Positions 1-8,963 are shown, counted from the stretch's first letter. The stretch: DNA of 34,758 bases from Calditrichota bacterium (GCA_013152715.1 JAADFU010000020.1:1-34758); one strand, 5' to 3'. Numbers and translations are program-made. The notes: a model not told the origin generated them from the letters alone.

Positions 1-1
1 A

Positions 2-223
2 CACGAAATAGATTGTGTCATTGAATCAGGCCAGAGTGTGACAGCGGTAGAAATCAAATCGAGCACCACAATAAACCCGGAATTCTTCAAAGGGCTCAAC
101 TATTGGCAGAAATTAGCAAATTGTTCCACAGATCAATTAGCCCTAATTTATGGCGGCGACCAAAATCAACAATGGCCAAAAGGGCGTGTATTTCGCTGGA
201 GAGATTTTGGCTCTTTGTTTTAA
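2..223 (+). CDS. C-terminal end of an ATP-binding protein with a DUF4143 domain (partial)
   Basis: The frame is open from the left edge to the TAA at 221-223, so only the last 73 residues of a longer protein are present. They carry an E-I-D...V-E-I-K-S pattern followed by F-K-G-L-N-Y-W and a closing W-R-D segment. This is the usual end of DUF4143 proteins, which have an AAA+ ATPase in front and a degenerate PD-(D/E)XK nuclease-like fold behind. An internal GTG at 38 could be taken for a start, but the homologous pattern runs upstream of it, so a start there is unlikely. Family members are often stand-alone accessory ATPases of unknown substrate. The gene converges on the TonB receptor that ends at 289. 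Confidence 0.75.
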   Translation, partial: HEIDCVIESGQSVTAVEIKSSTTINPEFFKGLNYWQKLANCSTDQLALIYGGDQNQQWPKGRVFRWRDFGSLF

Positions 224-288
224 TTTTTTCGGAACATGCCGCAACCCTTCAAAGGAGCAATCAATTTGAAGATTGCAACCTCACGCAA

Positions 289-2556
289 TCAACTCGCATC
301 TCGCAACTGCCAGCTCAATTGCAGCCGCACATTTCGAATGTCGCCCATGTTGCCCGGAGAAACCAAATAATAATATTGAAACAAATTATTTACAATCAAA
401 TCCACAGCATAATTTGATCTTCGATAACGCAACTGAACATCGGCGACATAAGTTGGCACCTGACGCGTGATGTCAGGAATATTGGTCACATAATCGACAC
501 GTTTCGCTTTGCTCAAATAACGGAAATCGACACCAAGCTCGAACGGGTGCCAGGATAAGGTGAGCCGGCTGGTGAAAGAATGATTGGGACGATATTTGAG
601 ATCTTTTCCGTAATTCGGATTGGGAACGCCGTGGACAAATTTTGACAAATCTTGGGTGTGCAAGTAAACATACCCCAGAGACAATTGCGCGCGCTGTCTC
701 CAGAAACTAAAATCGTGATGCAACTCGACACCCTGAATTATCGCACGCGCCACATTTTCGAATTTCACTGCCAACTCGCCGGACTGAAGCGTGGGATCAA
801 TCAGATTCTCGTAATCGTTGTAAAAATAACCCACGTCAAATTGCCACCAATCAGTGAGATTTGACAGAAAACCGACTTCGGCAGAGACATTGCTTTCCGG
901 TTTCAAATCCGGATTGGGCAAAACCTTTATTTGATTTTCGTAAGTGGAGACAAACCGCTCCCCGATGGACGGCGCCCGAAAGCCGCGGCCTACCGCAAAA
1001 CGGAGATGGCTGCGTTTGCTCAGACTGAAATTGACGCCCAATTTCGGATTGACCTGCGAAGACGTCGGCACATTGGCAATTCGCTCCACATCCCAGCGAA
1101 CGCCAAGATCCGCCTTCACCGCATTGGTCATCCAACTGCTCAACTGACCGTAAATGGAAGCATCCGTAGCCTCTCTTTTGCCGTACTGGATCGCGTCCAC
1201 TTTTTTCCAGTCCGCATTCCAACCAAAAACGGCATTGTATCTGGCATTCCACTGATAGGTAAATTGCATTTCGTGACCATAAGTTTCGCCCTCTGTGCGA
1301 CGAAAAAGTCCGACGGTTTCAGGGTTTTTCCCCGGCAGCGGGTTGGCAATTTCCTTCAAAATATTTTGCCGATAATTAAATCGAAGTTGGTAGTAGAATT
1401 TGCTGCTCACCGTCTGCGTCATTAGCGTGTGCACGTAAAGGATGTCCGTTTTTGAGCGGGTAAAACTGTCTTTGGGTTCATTGCCGGGTTCCAGCGCATG
1501 ATCCCGGTCCTTCCAAAAAAGAAATCCGCCGGCTTCACGTTGCAGCATTCCTGCCGTTACCTGCCAGTGATTGTTGGGGTTGACGTCGAAATAAAATTTT
1601 CCGAAAAAATTGATATTACGGTAATCGGCGTCGCGTTTGAAATTGGAATTCTGATTGTAATTGAAAGTGAGGCTGCTTTGCACGCCCCAGAAATTGTTGC
1701 GATAGGTCAAATTTGTGCCCCGAAATGAGCGGTAGTTTTCGTTCCAGCGCCACTGTTTGTAAGATGGTTTGTCGTAAACGCCGGAATAGAGCGACAGTTG
1801 AATATTCGCCGAATCTGTCGCCGGTTTTTCCGTGATGATGTTGATCACGCCTGCCATAGCGCTGGAACCGTACAACGCAGAGCCCGGTCCCTTCATCACT
1901 TCAACCTGTTTGATCTCGGAAACCGGCACTGCCTCAAAAAAGACTTTATTCTCATCGCCGGAAACAAACGGAACGCCGTCGAGCAGCACGAGCGTTCGCG
2001 TGCCCAGGCCGTAACTAAACCAGTTGGAGCCGCGAATGGAAATGTTATTTCCTGCCACCTGCACGCCGGGCAAATATTTCAGCCCTTCGCTGAGCGTGGT
2101 CGCGTTTCGCGAAGACAATTCTTCCGGCGTTACCAAATCCATGCGCACCGAAACATCTTCCACAGATTTTTGAAATTTGCTGGCAGTAACAACCAGACGG
2201 CTCATGGGAACTGGCGTGGGATGCATGCGAAACGTTAATTTCAAAGTATCATTCGACGTAATTTTAATGGTACGAGTTTGCCGACGAAATCCGATGGCAG
2301 AACAAACGAGGTGATAATTTCCCGGCTGGACGTGAGCGATGACGAAACGTCCGTCTCGGTCCGTCGCCGCTCCGAGCACGGTACCTTCGAGATAAACATT
2401 CGCCAGCGGCAGCGGCTCGCCAGTTTCCTGACGAACGACAACGCCGGTAATCACGCCCTCTTTTTTAGCAGCGGGGAATGTCTTTCGCGCCGCGCCTGCC
2501 ATAGAGAGAGCGATGATGAATAAAATTAACAAAAATCTTTTTCCCAACTGTATCAT
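289..2556 (-). CDS. TonB-dependent outer-membrane receptor with N-terminal regulatory-like domain
   Basis: This protein of about 755 residues has a signal peptide (hydrophobic stretch then A-G-A-A), a carboxypeptidase-regulatory-like beta-sandwich at roughly residues 35-110 (T-G-V-V-V-R...P-L-A-N-V-Y-L-E-G-T), a plug domain at about 120-235 (L-L-D-G-V-P, G-P-G-S-A-L-Y-G-S, G-V-I-N-I-I-T) and a long C-terminal region of alternating beta strands. Receptors of this kind import a ligand across the outer membrane using TonB energy; the ligand cannot be read from the sequence. The start is uncertain: a GTG at 2565 lies nine bases upstream in frame, and the AAGG elements fit neither start perfectly. 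A small exported-protein gene lies just upstream, the same order as at the right end of the window. Confidence 0.9.
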   Translation of the reverse strand: MIQLGKRFLLILFIIALSMAGAARKTFPAAKKEGVITGVVVRQETGEPLPLANVYLEGTVLGAATDRDGRFVIAHVQPGNYHLVCSAIGFRRQTRTIKITSNDTLKLTFRMHPTPVPMSRLVVTASKFQKSVEDVSVRMDLVTPEELSSRNATTLSEGLKYLPGVQVAGNNISIRGSNWFSYGLGTRTLVLLDGVPFVSGDENKVFFEAVPVSEIKQVEVMKGPGSALYGSSAMAGVINIITEKPATDSANIQLSLYSGVYDKPSYKQWRWNENYRSFRGTNLTYRNNFWGVQSSLTFNYNQNSNFKRDADYRNINFFGKFYFDVNPNNHWQVTAGMLQREAGGFLFWKDRDHALEPGNEPKDSFTRSKTDILYVHTLMTQTVSSKFYYQLRFNYRQNILKEIANPLPGKNPETVGLFRRTEGETYGHEMQFTYQWNARYNAVFGWNADWKKVDAIQYGKREATDASIYGQLSSWMTNAVKADLGVRWDVERIANVPTSSQVNPKLGVNFSLSKRSHLRFAVGRGFRAPSIGERFVSTYENQIKVLPNPDLKPESNVSAEVGFLSNLTDWWQFDVGYFYNDYENLIDPTLQSGELAVKFENVARAIIQGVELHHDFSFWRQRAQLSLGYVYLHTQDLSKFVHGVPNPNYGKDLKYRPNHSFTSRLTLSWHPFELGVDFRYLSKAKRVDYVTNIPDITRQVPTYVADVQLRYRRSNYAVDLIVNNLFQYYYLVSPGNMGDIRNVRLQLSWQLRDAS

Positions 2557-2649
2557 AACCTTCACCGACCTTTCTGATGATTGTCGATTTGCAAATTAAT
2601 CATACGAAAAATACAGATTTTTTTGTGCTTTGGAAAATAATATTTCATC

Positions 2650-2730
2650 CTCACACAAAGCCGCGGAGCCACAAAGCCACCGCCACTCTTTTCTTTTAAT
2701 TAACTTTGTGGCTTGGCGCCTCTGTGTGAG
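2650..2730. repeat. Imperfect inverted repeat in the spacer before the TonB receptor
   Basis: Two 27-base arms at 2650-2676 and 2704-2730 pair with 23 of 27 matches around a 27-base loop. The arms have the CACAAAG/GCCACAAAG flavour of the dispersed intergenic repeats seen in many environmental bacterial genomes. No T-tract follows on either strand, so a simple terminator is unlikely. It sits between the small exported protein and the receptor and could fold in their shared transcript. Confidence 0.6.
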
Positions 2731-2751
2731 ATATTTCCTTCCTCACTGAAA

Positions 2752-3309
2752 TTATTCTTTCACAAAACGAAACAACAAATAATACTCAGCAAATTCAAAT
2801 CCCGGGAACCCCACGGGCTTGGTGACCAGCGTCAATGAGTCGCCAGTCGCCGAATAGCCCAGCGTATCAATTTTCAAAAATGTAGTTTTGATGGGAACGA
2901 CGACAACGTTGGACCAGGGCTGTTGGTAAGTAATCGTTGTGTCCACGAATTCAATGAACGGGCTGACCGGAATTTTCATTCCGCCGAAATAGACATCCGG
3001 GTAAATTTGAATCAACAGCGAATCAAAAACCATCTCCATTTCCGGTTCTACAGTCAAACTGCCGCTCAAACGGCTATGCAAAATGAGACTGTCCACCATC
3101 CCCGTTAGCGCCTCGGGATTGACGAGCGCCGCTTCCAATGGATTTTCGCTGGCGGGAATCCAATGGCCGGTCATTTCGCCGCCGGAAACTTCAACGGGAA
3201 ACGGCAAATCTGACTGCGGCAACGGCTCGGTTCCGGTCGGCGTCAAGCCCCGGTTGCAGAAAACAATTCCTGCGACCATAAACACAAGCAAAATGTCCAG
3301 CTTTTTCAT
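2752..3309 (-). CDS. Small exported protein of unknown function
   Basis: This 185-residue protein starts at an ATG with a good GAGGAGA ribosome binding site nine bases upstream. It opens with M-K-K and a hydrophobic segment ending I-V-F-C-N. The Cys suggests a lipoprotein, but Phe at -1 is not a normal lipobox, so lipidation is uncertain. The mature part is rich in Pro, Val and Thr and looks all-beta; I recognise no domain. It lies 21 bases after the PlsY-kinase fusion gene and about 195 bases before the TonB receptor, all on the minus strand. A role as a surface or periplasmic partner of the receptor is a guess based on position only. Confidence 0.7.
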   Translation of the reverse strand: MKKLDILLVFMVAGIVFCNRGLTPTGTEPLPQSDLPFPVEVSGGEMTGHWIPASENPLEAALVNPEALTGMVDSLILHSRLSGSLTVEPEMEMVFDSLLIQIYPDVYFGGMKIPVSPFIEFVDTTITYQQPWSNVVVVPIKTTFLKIDTLGYSATGDSLTLVTKPVGFPGFEFAEYYLLFRFVKE

Positions 3310-3330
3310 ATTTCAAGTTCTCCTCAATTT

Positions 3331-4530
3331 TCAAAAATTCAAAAAACTGATTCCTGCCGCATGCGCCAACACCATCGCAATGCTGCTCACGATTGGCACG
3401 CTCAAATTGTCGCTGATTTTTCGGCTCATCGCTTCAGTGACTGTTGCTGCGACAACGCCAATGAGCAACAAAATAAAATTCCAATTGAATAGTAAAGTGA
3501 GCACGTAACTACAAATCAATCCGCAGCCAAAGAACGCTAGACTTCCCTCCAGAGATTTATTGAAAAAACGATGACGATGAAACGCCATTCCGAAAATTTT
3601 CCCAAACATATCGCCGAAAATCAATAGCAAGATTGACGTAAAAGCAATGAGTTTCGGGAAAAGCCACAGCACCAGGGCGAAGGAGAAAAGAAACAACGTG
3701 ATTGAAGACAATTGGCGCTTTTCATTGGGCTTGCTAAAAGTAAAATCTTTGAAAAAGATTCGCGACAGAAAATTTTTTCCGCTGATGCGGTCCATGTCCA
3801 ACACAAGACTCACCAGCAAAAGCGCGCCGATTAAAATGAGCGCCTGATTTTTTCCGTAAATCAAATAAATAAAAATGAGCAACAACGCAAAAGGCCGCAA
3901 AAAAATCCGCCAGCGGAAACGAGCAAATTCCTCGTCGGGAATGGTCATCAGCTGCCGCGCAATGATATTGTGCATCCCGACAGCCATAATGTAAATGGCA
4001 ATCATGGCGAAAAAAACGTTTCTCGGATCATCAGGGGCGTTGTGAATCGACGTCAGAACCAGTAGCGGGAGAATAATTTGACTAATGATTTCTCCCTCGC
4101 GCGCCACGTAAGCAAAAATTACAACAACGACGGCGAAATACAACAACGCTGTGATCGGAATGCCCCCGGAAAGGAGAAAATGAATGAGATAATAGAGCAA
4201 AATTCCCGTTGCGCAAGCAACACCCTGTCCGCCGCGGAAATTCAAATAGAACGGCAACACGTGTCCGGCAACGGCGGCGATTCCGCTCCACTGGGCGAGA
4301 CGAAAATCAGCTCCGAGAGCGAGCGCAATTTGAATGGCAAAAACGCCCTTGAGCAAATCGACGAGCCCGGTGAGTAGCGCAAACTTCAAACCCAACACAT
4401 GATAGACATTTATCGTACCGGCATATTCCGCGCCCTCATTGCGAATGTCAATCCCCTTCAGCCTGCCGAAATAGTAAGCCGGTAAAATGTTACCCATCAA
4501 ATAGCCGGAAATTATCACGAGCACAGCCAT
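3331..4530 (-). CDS. Fusion of a PlsY-like acyltransferase and a dolichol/phytol-kinase-like domain
   Basis: This is a 399-residue polytopic membrane protein. Residues 1-195 follow the layout of PlsY (acyl-phosphate:glycerol-3-phosphate acyltransferase): a G-x-I-L-P-A-Y start, then A-G-T-I-N-V near 37-42, F-R-G-G-Q-G-V-A at 98-105, and H-N-I-I at 187-190. Residues 235-399 match the dolichol/phytol kinase (SEC59-like) family: F-G-D at 305-307, K-S-L-E-G-S at 325-330, E366, and D-N-L-S-V-P-I at 374-380. PlsY makes lysophosphatidate at the inner membrane; SEC59-like enzymes phosphorylate prenols or diacylglycerol with CTP. The usual PlsY motif SGNxGATN is altered and the usual Lys of GGKGVA is Gln here, so the acyltransferase activity may be lost or changed, while the kinase motifs look intact. 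An AGGTGA site lies six bases before the ATG. Confidence 0.8.
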   Translation of the reverse strand: MAVLVIISGYLMGNILPAYYFGRLKGIDIRNEGAEYAGTINVYHVLGLKFALLTGLVDLLKGVFAIQIALALGADFRLAQWSGIAAVAGHVLPFYLNFRGGQGVACATGILLYYLIHFLLSGGIPITALLYFAVVVVIFAYVAREGEIISQIILPLLVLTSIHNAPDDPRNVFFAMIAIYIMAVGMHNIIARQLMTIPDEEFARFRWRIFLRPFALLLIFIYLIYGKNQALILIGALLLVSLVLDMDRISGKNFLSRIFFKDFTFSKPNEKRQLSSITLFLFSFALVLWLFPKLIAFTSILLLIFGDMFGKIFGMAFHRHRFFNKSLEGSLAFFGCGLICSYVLTLLFNWNFILLLIGVVAATVTEAMSRKISDNLSVPIVSSIAMVLAHAAGISFLNF

Positions 4531-4941
4531 GACGATTCACCTGATTGATTTGTCAAATTTGATGATTCAATCGAATCTTTGCCTCTGGCAAATAGCTCAC
4601 TCTTTCATCATTTTTTCTCAAAGAAAATCAAAAAACAGGCATAATGTTCAATATTTCACCATGAGCTCAAACAGCCGATTTTCTTACGATACTGATAAAA
4701 TTATTTATTTTCCGTAACATTTCTTCGCTTAATTATATCAAACCATTTGGAAAAAGTCAAGTATTTCTTTCAAATTTTCTGAATAGTTGTTTTGGGCGAG
4801 TTCTACTTAAAAAGGCAGGGCAAATTTGCCGGTATTTTTTGCAGTAAAAGAGCGGTCTGCATTTCGGGCGAGAAGCCTACTTTCCACGAACATTTTCAGG
4901 TGTGCTCCATCTCCGAGATGGAGCACACCTTTTGCGATCAT
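4531..4941. other. Intergenic spacer between the RND operon and the PlsY-kinase gene
   Basis: These 411 bases hold no convincing gene. The part next to the PlsY-kinase start is AT-rich and probably contains its promoter. The other end holds a perfect hairpin, listed separately. Short open frames here lack ribosome binding sites and recognisable protein sequence. Confidence 0.5.
4898..4930. terminator. Perfect 15-bp hairpin beyond the RND operon
   Basis: The arms AGGTGTGCTCCATCT and AGATGGAGCACACCT are perfectly complementary around a CCG loop. It begins 12 bases past the RND stop codon. Read in the operon's direction it is followed by GAAAATG rather than a T-run; only the plus strand has TTTT after it, and no plus-strand gene ends here. 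It may be an RNA-stabilising 3' structure or a REP-like element rather than a classic terminator. Confidence 0.5.
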
Positions 4942-7794
4942 TTATTTGGATTGTTTTTTATTCGAAATCCAGCCGATCACGCCGGATAAAATAATAACGG
5001 TCGTCAAAAAGCAGGCGCCGACGCCGACGAAGAGCGAAGCGCCAAGTTGGCCAAAGCCGCGCCAGATGGCAAAAATGAGCGACCCAAATGCGAGCATCGT
5101 CGTGAGCGATGTCAGCAAAATTGCCTTGCCCGTGCTGGCGAAAACGAGGCGTAAATTTGTTTTTTTCTCGGAGCGCCAGCGGTGAATAATGTGAACGCCG
5201 TCGTCAATGCCAATTCCCAAAATCAACGGCAAGCCCATGACGTTCATCACTGTCAACTGCTGTCCTGTCAAGTGCATCAACCCGACCATCCACAGAATTC
5301 CCGCCCCCAATGGAATCATAGCGATGAACGCATCTCCCACATGTTTGAAATCGAGCCACAGCAGGAAGAAAATAATGATCAGTGTCAAAACCATCGCGAT
5401 CTGTCCGTCCCGGCTGATGATTTCCACCAGCGCTCGGAAAACAGGTCCCATGCCAGTTGCGCGGGGAGTGACCGTTTCCAAATCATCGACAAATCTTTTC
5501 AGAAATTCCGAATCTTGCCACAACGAGCCTTGCGGGTAAATCGTCGTCAAAAATTGAGTGCGCGTTTTATTCGCATATCTGTCCAGAATGGATTCCGGCA
5601 AGTCAGCCATTGTCAGCGGAGAAGAATTGCACATTTGCAGAATGCTTTGCTTGTAGTAAGGTGCAAAAATATTCTGCATTGCGCTCAGTCGGCGACGATT
5701 TTCAGCCGGATGTTGTTTCAGTTTTTTCACTAATTCCAGAATGATGTCCCGGCTGTTGGGATCGTCCGGATTGCCGACTATTTTCTGGCATTTATTGTCA
5801 ACTTTGTCCTGCCCGCCCAAATATGCCATATCCTGCAATTCTTTGACATTCATGTCCAGGCGCTGCAATTCACGGACGATTTTTTCAAATGCCCGCGGAG
5901 TAATTTTTCTGGCAACAGTGGCCCGGGACATTGCATTTTTAACTTCTGCAATGTGCGCCCTTCGTCGCTGCTGTTTTTCTTTTGAAGGCAAATACAGAGA
6001 AATATCTTCCACCATCGCCACAGAACCCAGATCACGAAATTTTTCCGCCAATTGCCGCGATTCCTCAACGTTGTCGGTCAAAACCATCGAGTAATCCATA
6101 CTCATATCAAATTTGTCCAGCACCGTATCCTGCAAAGCAATGGAAGTTAAGCCTTCGGCCTCAATATTCATGTAATTCGTGTCAAAAGTAATTTTCGATG
6201 CCTGCCAGACGAGGAAAATCGTGACAATGACCATGCTGACGAGAGAAAAAATGTAATGTCTTCCGAGCCAGTCAGCTATAATCCCCAAAGATTTCAGAGA
6301 AATATCTCGCTGTAAAATCTCCGCTCTTTTCTCCGTCCTTCTCAATTTTCTATCCACGACGCGCTCCCGCAAAACAAGCATAATCGGCAAAATGAGAAAT
6401 GTCGCCACCAAAATTGCCAGCAGCCCAAACCCGGTCACGAGTCCCATCTCTTTCATGCCACGGGAACTGGAAACAACCAGCGTCAAAAAAGCCGCCGCTG
6501 TCGTGAGCCCGCCGGTAATGACGCCGCCGCCGCTTTTGAGAAACGTTTCTTCCATCGCCTCTGCAATCGTTGCACCGGCAGCGCGTTTTTCGCTGAAAAA
6601 TGAAATTAGATGAATGGAAAAATCTATTCCCAGACCTAACAAAATGACGGACATCATTTGCGTCATGATATTCAATTGGCCGACCAAAATTACCGCCACT
6701 CCAATCGCCCAGACAATGCCGATGATCAAATTGATCATGGCAAAGAGCGGCGCAAGCCACATGCGGAAAGAAATGATGAGCAAAATAAGAATGGCAATGA
6801 TGGCGATAAGTGAGGTGTAGCCCAGACTTTTTTGCGAATAATACATTTCATCTCGACCGACAGGAATGAATCCGGTCAAACCTGCCCGAATGCCGGGATA
6901 ATTTTCAAGCTGCTGATCGACAATTTTTTGAATCACGTCGGTGCCCTTGACCATCAGCTCCGTGTCCAGCATGGTAAAATTGGGAATCGCGTTCAAAACC
7001 AGCGTGCTTTTGTCGTAAGACAGCATGTAGGGTTCGCCGATAAGAATTTTGTCTGTGAGTTCTTTCACTTCCTCATCGGAAATATTTTCACCGTCCGCGT
7101 AGCGATTCAGCAGACGAACAAACCCTTCAATGCCGTCCAGAAACATGAACGCGCCATCCTCTTTTTCGCGCGTGGACATGGATTCGGAATCCTGAATGTA
7201 CTCCGCTTCCATGGAATTATTGACATGAAAAACAAAATCCTCCAGATTGGGACTGGAGAAAACTTCTTTCAAATTTTTCAGATCCTTTTCTTTGATCAAA
7301 AGCAATCCGTGCTGCTTCAAAAAATCAACTTCGTTTTTGTAATCTACCCGCTGAATAAGTTTTTTGTTGATGCGATCCTGCAATTCCGCTATTTTCGACT
7401 CGATGCGTTTTATTTTTTTCTCATCTCCGGAAGACTTCAATGAAGCCAATTTCTTTTCCAGCACTGAAATTTTCTTCCGACACTCGCTATTTTTGCTGGT
7501 GTCAACAGCCGCCAACAGCTTCGGCACCAACTCCTCGGCGAATTTTTTCATTTGTTTCTCTTCACCCTGCACGACAACGATAATGCTGGTCGAAGTGACG
7601 AAATCGTCAATTATTTTATTGAATTCAATCGTTCGCGGGTCATTTGTCGGCAGCAAATCTGACCAGCGCATGGTGAGTTGCAGATGTTCGGACAGAGCGC
7701 CGAAAATAAGCGTCAGAATCAACACAAGAATAATCATGCGGTAAGGATGATGAACGTGCCACCTGGCTAAAGTCTTCAACATTTTCTCTTTCAT
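4942..7794 (-). CDS. RND-superfamily (MMPL/hydrophobe-type) transporter
   Basis: This 950-residue protein has the two-fold RND layout: one transmembrane helix near residues 18-36, a large periplasmic loop, a block of five helices around 325-475, then the same arrangement repeated, ending in helices around 800-945. The first helix block has G-L-G-I-D-F-S-I-H-L with Asp391, and the second has G-I-G-I-D-D-G-V-H with Asp864/865, the expected proton-relay positions. Homologues in the MMPL/HpnN group move lipids or other hydrophobic molecules out of the inner membrane. The first periplasmic loop contains a charged coiled-coil segment (about 100-150). The ATG has an AGGAGG site nine bases upstream. 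It is the last gene of the TetR-led set, with a LolA-like protein and a barrel upstream, which suggests a trans-envelope lipid pathway. Confidence 0.92.
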   Translation of the reverse strand: MKEKMLKTLARWHVHHPYRMIILVLILTLIFGALSEHLQLTMRWSDLLPTNDPRTIEFNKIIDDFVTSTSIIVVVQGEEKQMKKFAEELVPKLLAAVDTSKNSECRKKISVLEKKLASLKSSGDEKKIKRIESKIAELQDRINKKLIQRVDYKNEVDFLKQHGLLLIKEKDLKNLKEVFSSPNLEDFVFHVNNSMEAEYIQDSESMSTREKEDGAFMFLDGIEGFVRLLNRYADGENISDEEVKELTDKILIGEPYMLSYDKSTLVLNAIPNFTMLDTELMVKGTDVIQKIVDQQLENYPGIRAGLTGFIPVGRDEMYYSQKSLGYTSLIAIIAILILLIISFRMWLAPLFAMINLIIGIVWAIGVAVILVGQLNIMTQMMSVILLGLGIDFSIHLISFFSEKRAAGATIAEAMEETFLKSGGGVITGGLTTAAAFLTLVVSSSRGMKEMGLVTGFGLLAILVATFLILPIMLVLRERVVDRKLRRTEKRAEILQRDISLKSLGIIADWLGRHYIFSLVSMVIVTIFLVWQASKITFDTNYMNIEAEGLTSIALQDTVLDKFDMSMDYSMVLTDNVEESRQLAEKFRDLGSVAMVEDISLYLPSKEKQQRRRAHIAEVKNAMSRATVARKITPRAFEKIVRELQRLDMNVKELQDMAYLGGQDKVDNKCQKIVGNPDDPNSRDIILELVKKLKQHPAENRRRLSAMQNIFAPYYKQSILQMCNSSPLTMADLPESILDRYANKTRTQFLTTIYPQGSLWQDSEFLKRFVDDLETVTPRATGMGPVFRALVEIISRDGQIAMVLTLIIIFFLLWLDFKHVGDAFIAMIPLGAGILWMVGLMHLTGQQLTVMNVMGLPLILGIGIDDGVHIIHRWRSEKKTNLRLVFASTGKAILLTSLTTMLAFGSLIFAIWRGFGQLGASLFVGVGACFLTTVIILSGVIGWISNKKQSK

Positions 7795-7838
7795 TAACTT
7801 TCTCCTCCTTGGATTCGAGTCGGTGCAAACCGTGCAAA

Positions 7839-8963
7839 TTATTCTGAAAAATTTTTACTTATTTTTATTCCCAAATTGGATAGATCCGCAAAAAAACTTT
7901 TCGGTTCAACGATCAAGCCTTGAAAATGTAACCCCGGCTGTGAAATTTTCCCGTTCAAAAATTGTAAAATGCAGGCAACGACAGGAGCAGCGGTTAAAAA
8001 ATAGCCATCTTCGTGAGAAACTTCCAGCGACATGGATGCTGACTTCCCGTTTTGCAAGCCTTCCGCTTTTAGCTTCAAAAATGTGAGGAACGGGGGAGCA
8101 GAAAATTTTTTCAAACTCCAAACAAAAAGATTCTTCAAAAAACCGATTTTTTGACGGGGCAAAATTTTCGTGCCTATTATGAGTAACGGTAAAACAAAAT
8201 TGTCAGTGAACCAGTTGAAACCAGAAACGTAAAATCCTATTTTTGTGAGTGTCGGGATGGTCTCTGATATTTTTTTCAGTTCATGCAAAAACATGGGAGA
8301 ACATCTAACCTGTCCGAAGCCTCCGCTGAAATCAGCGCGCCGGTTGAAAGCCCAGCCGACATTTTTCCACTCGCCATTTTCAAAAACAACAGGTTTAAAA
8401 TGTTCAAACTCATCGATCATTTCCTCAATCGTTGACTCTGAAAATTGCAAATTTCGCCAGTTGAAACGCAACAGGCTATAAATTTGAGCAGCGTGCAATT
8501 CGTCAAAATACTCACTTGCGTATCTTGCCATCGCTGCCGGTAGGCCGGGATGGAAGCCGGCATCAGTAACAAAGATAATCTTCTGTTTTTTCATTTCCGG
8601 CTCAAGCGCTGCCAAATCTTTTAACTTTTTTTCGGAGGAAAGCAGTGTGTCAATACAATGCACTTTGGCTTCTATTGCCGCACGGGCGACTTTGCCGATG
8701 TTGTCGATAACACTTGCTGCTACGATAACCAAATCGACCTGTCGCATCGTCTGGAACAATTGGTCGAAATTTTCAGCATCCACCAATGCTGCCGTTACTC
8801 TCCGAGAGCCGTATCTTTGATTAAGTTGCGCTGCTAACTTTTCAGCTTTAATTTTATTTCGCCCGGCTAAAATCAATTTTACCCGCGAATGGCGTAGCAA
8901 CTGAGCGGCAATCTTTGCCCCTGTATTCCCATAGCCGCCTAAAATGAGCATTTTATTAATCAT
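7839..8963 (-). CDS. Saccharopine-dehydrogenase-like NAD(P)-binding protein
   Basis: This 374-residue protein begins with a Rossmann fold: G-G-Y-G-N-T-G-A near residues 9-16, then L-A-G-R-N-K, D-A-E-N and V-I-V-A-A-S in the expected order. It contains the H-P-G-L-P-A segment typical of saccharopine-dehydrogenase-like proteins. Members of this broad group include lysine-pathway enzymes and membrane-associated oxidoreductases, and the true substrate is not clear here. The ATG has AAAGGA four to five bases upstream. It follows the barrel gene by 14 bases and precedes the RND gene by 44 bases, so all are probably co-transcribed. In that setting it may modify or scavenge the lipid-like substrate of the transporter; this is inference. 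Confidence 0.8.
   Translation of the reverse strand: MINKMLILGGYGNTGAKIAAQLLRHSRVKLILAGRNKIKAEKLAAQLNQRYGSRRVTAALVDAENFDQLFQTMRQVDLVIVAASVIDNIGKVARAAIEAKVHCIDTLLSSEKKLKDLAALEPEMKKQKIIFVTDAGFHPGLPAAMARYASEYFDELHAAQIYSLLRFNWRNLQFSESTIEEMIDEFEHFKPVVFENGEWKNVGWAFNRRADFSGGFGQVRCSPMFLHELKKISETIPTLTKIGFYVSGFNWFTDNFVLPLLIIGTKILPRQKIGFLKNLFVWSLKKFSAPPFLTFLKLKAEGLQNGKSASMSLEVSHEDGYFLTAAPVVACILQFLNGKISQPGLHFQGLIVEPKSFFADLSNLGIKISKNFSE

Noticed and set aside
851-1425. Overlapping open frames inside the first TonB receptor
   Set aside because: They are shadows of the receptor gene with no ribosome binding site and no recognisable domain.
2566-2751. Possible cobalamin riboswitch before the TonB receptor
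   Set aside because: No B12-box-like sequence is present; the only structure is the CACAAAG inverted repeat.
4529-4989. Small plus-strand open frames in the spacer after the RND gene
   Set aside because: No ribosome binding sites, no protein-like composition, and one runs through the perfect hairpin.
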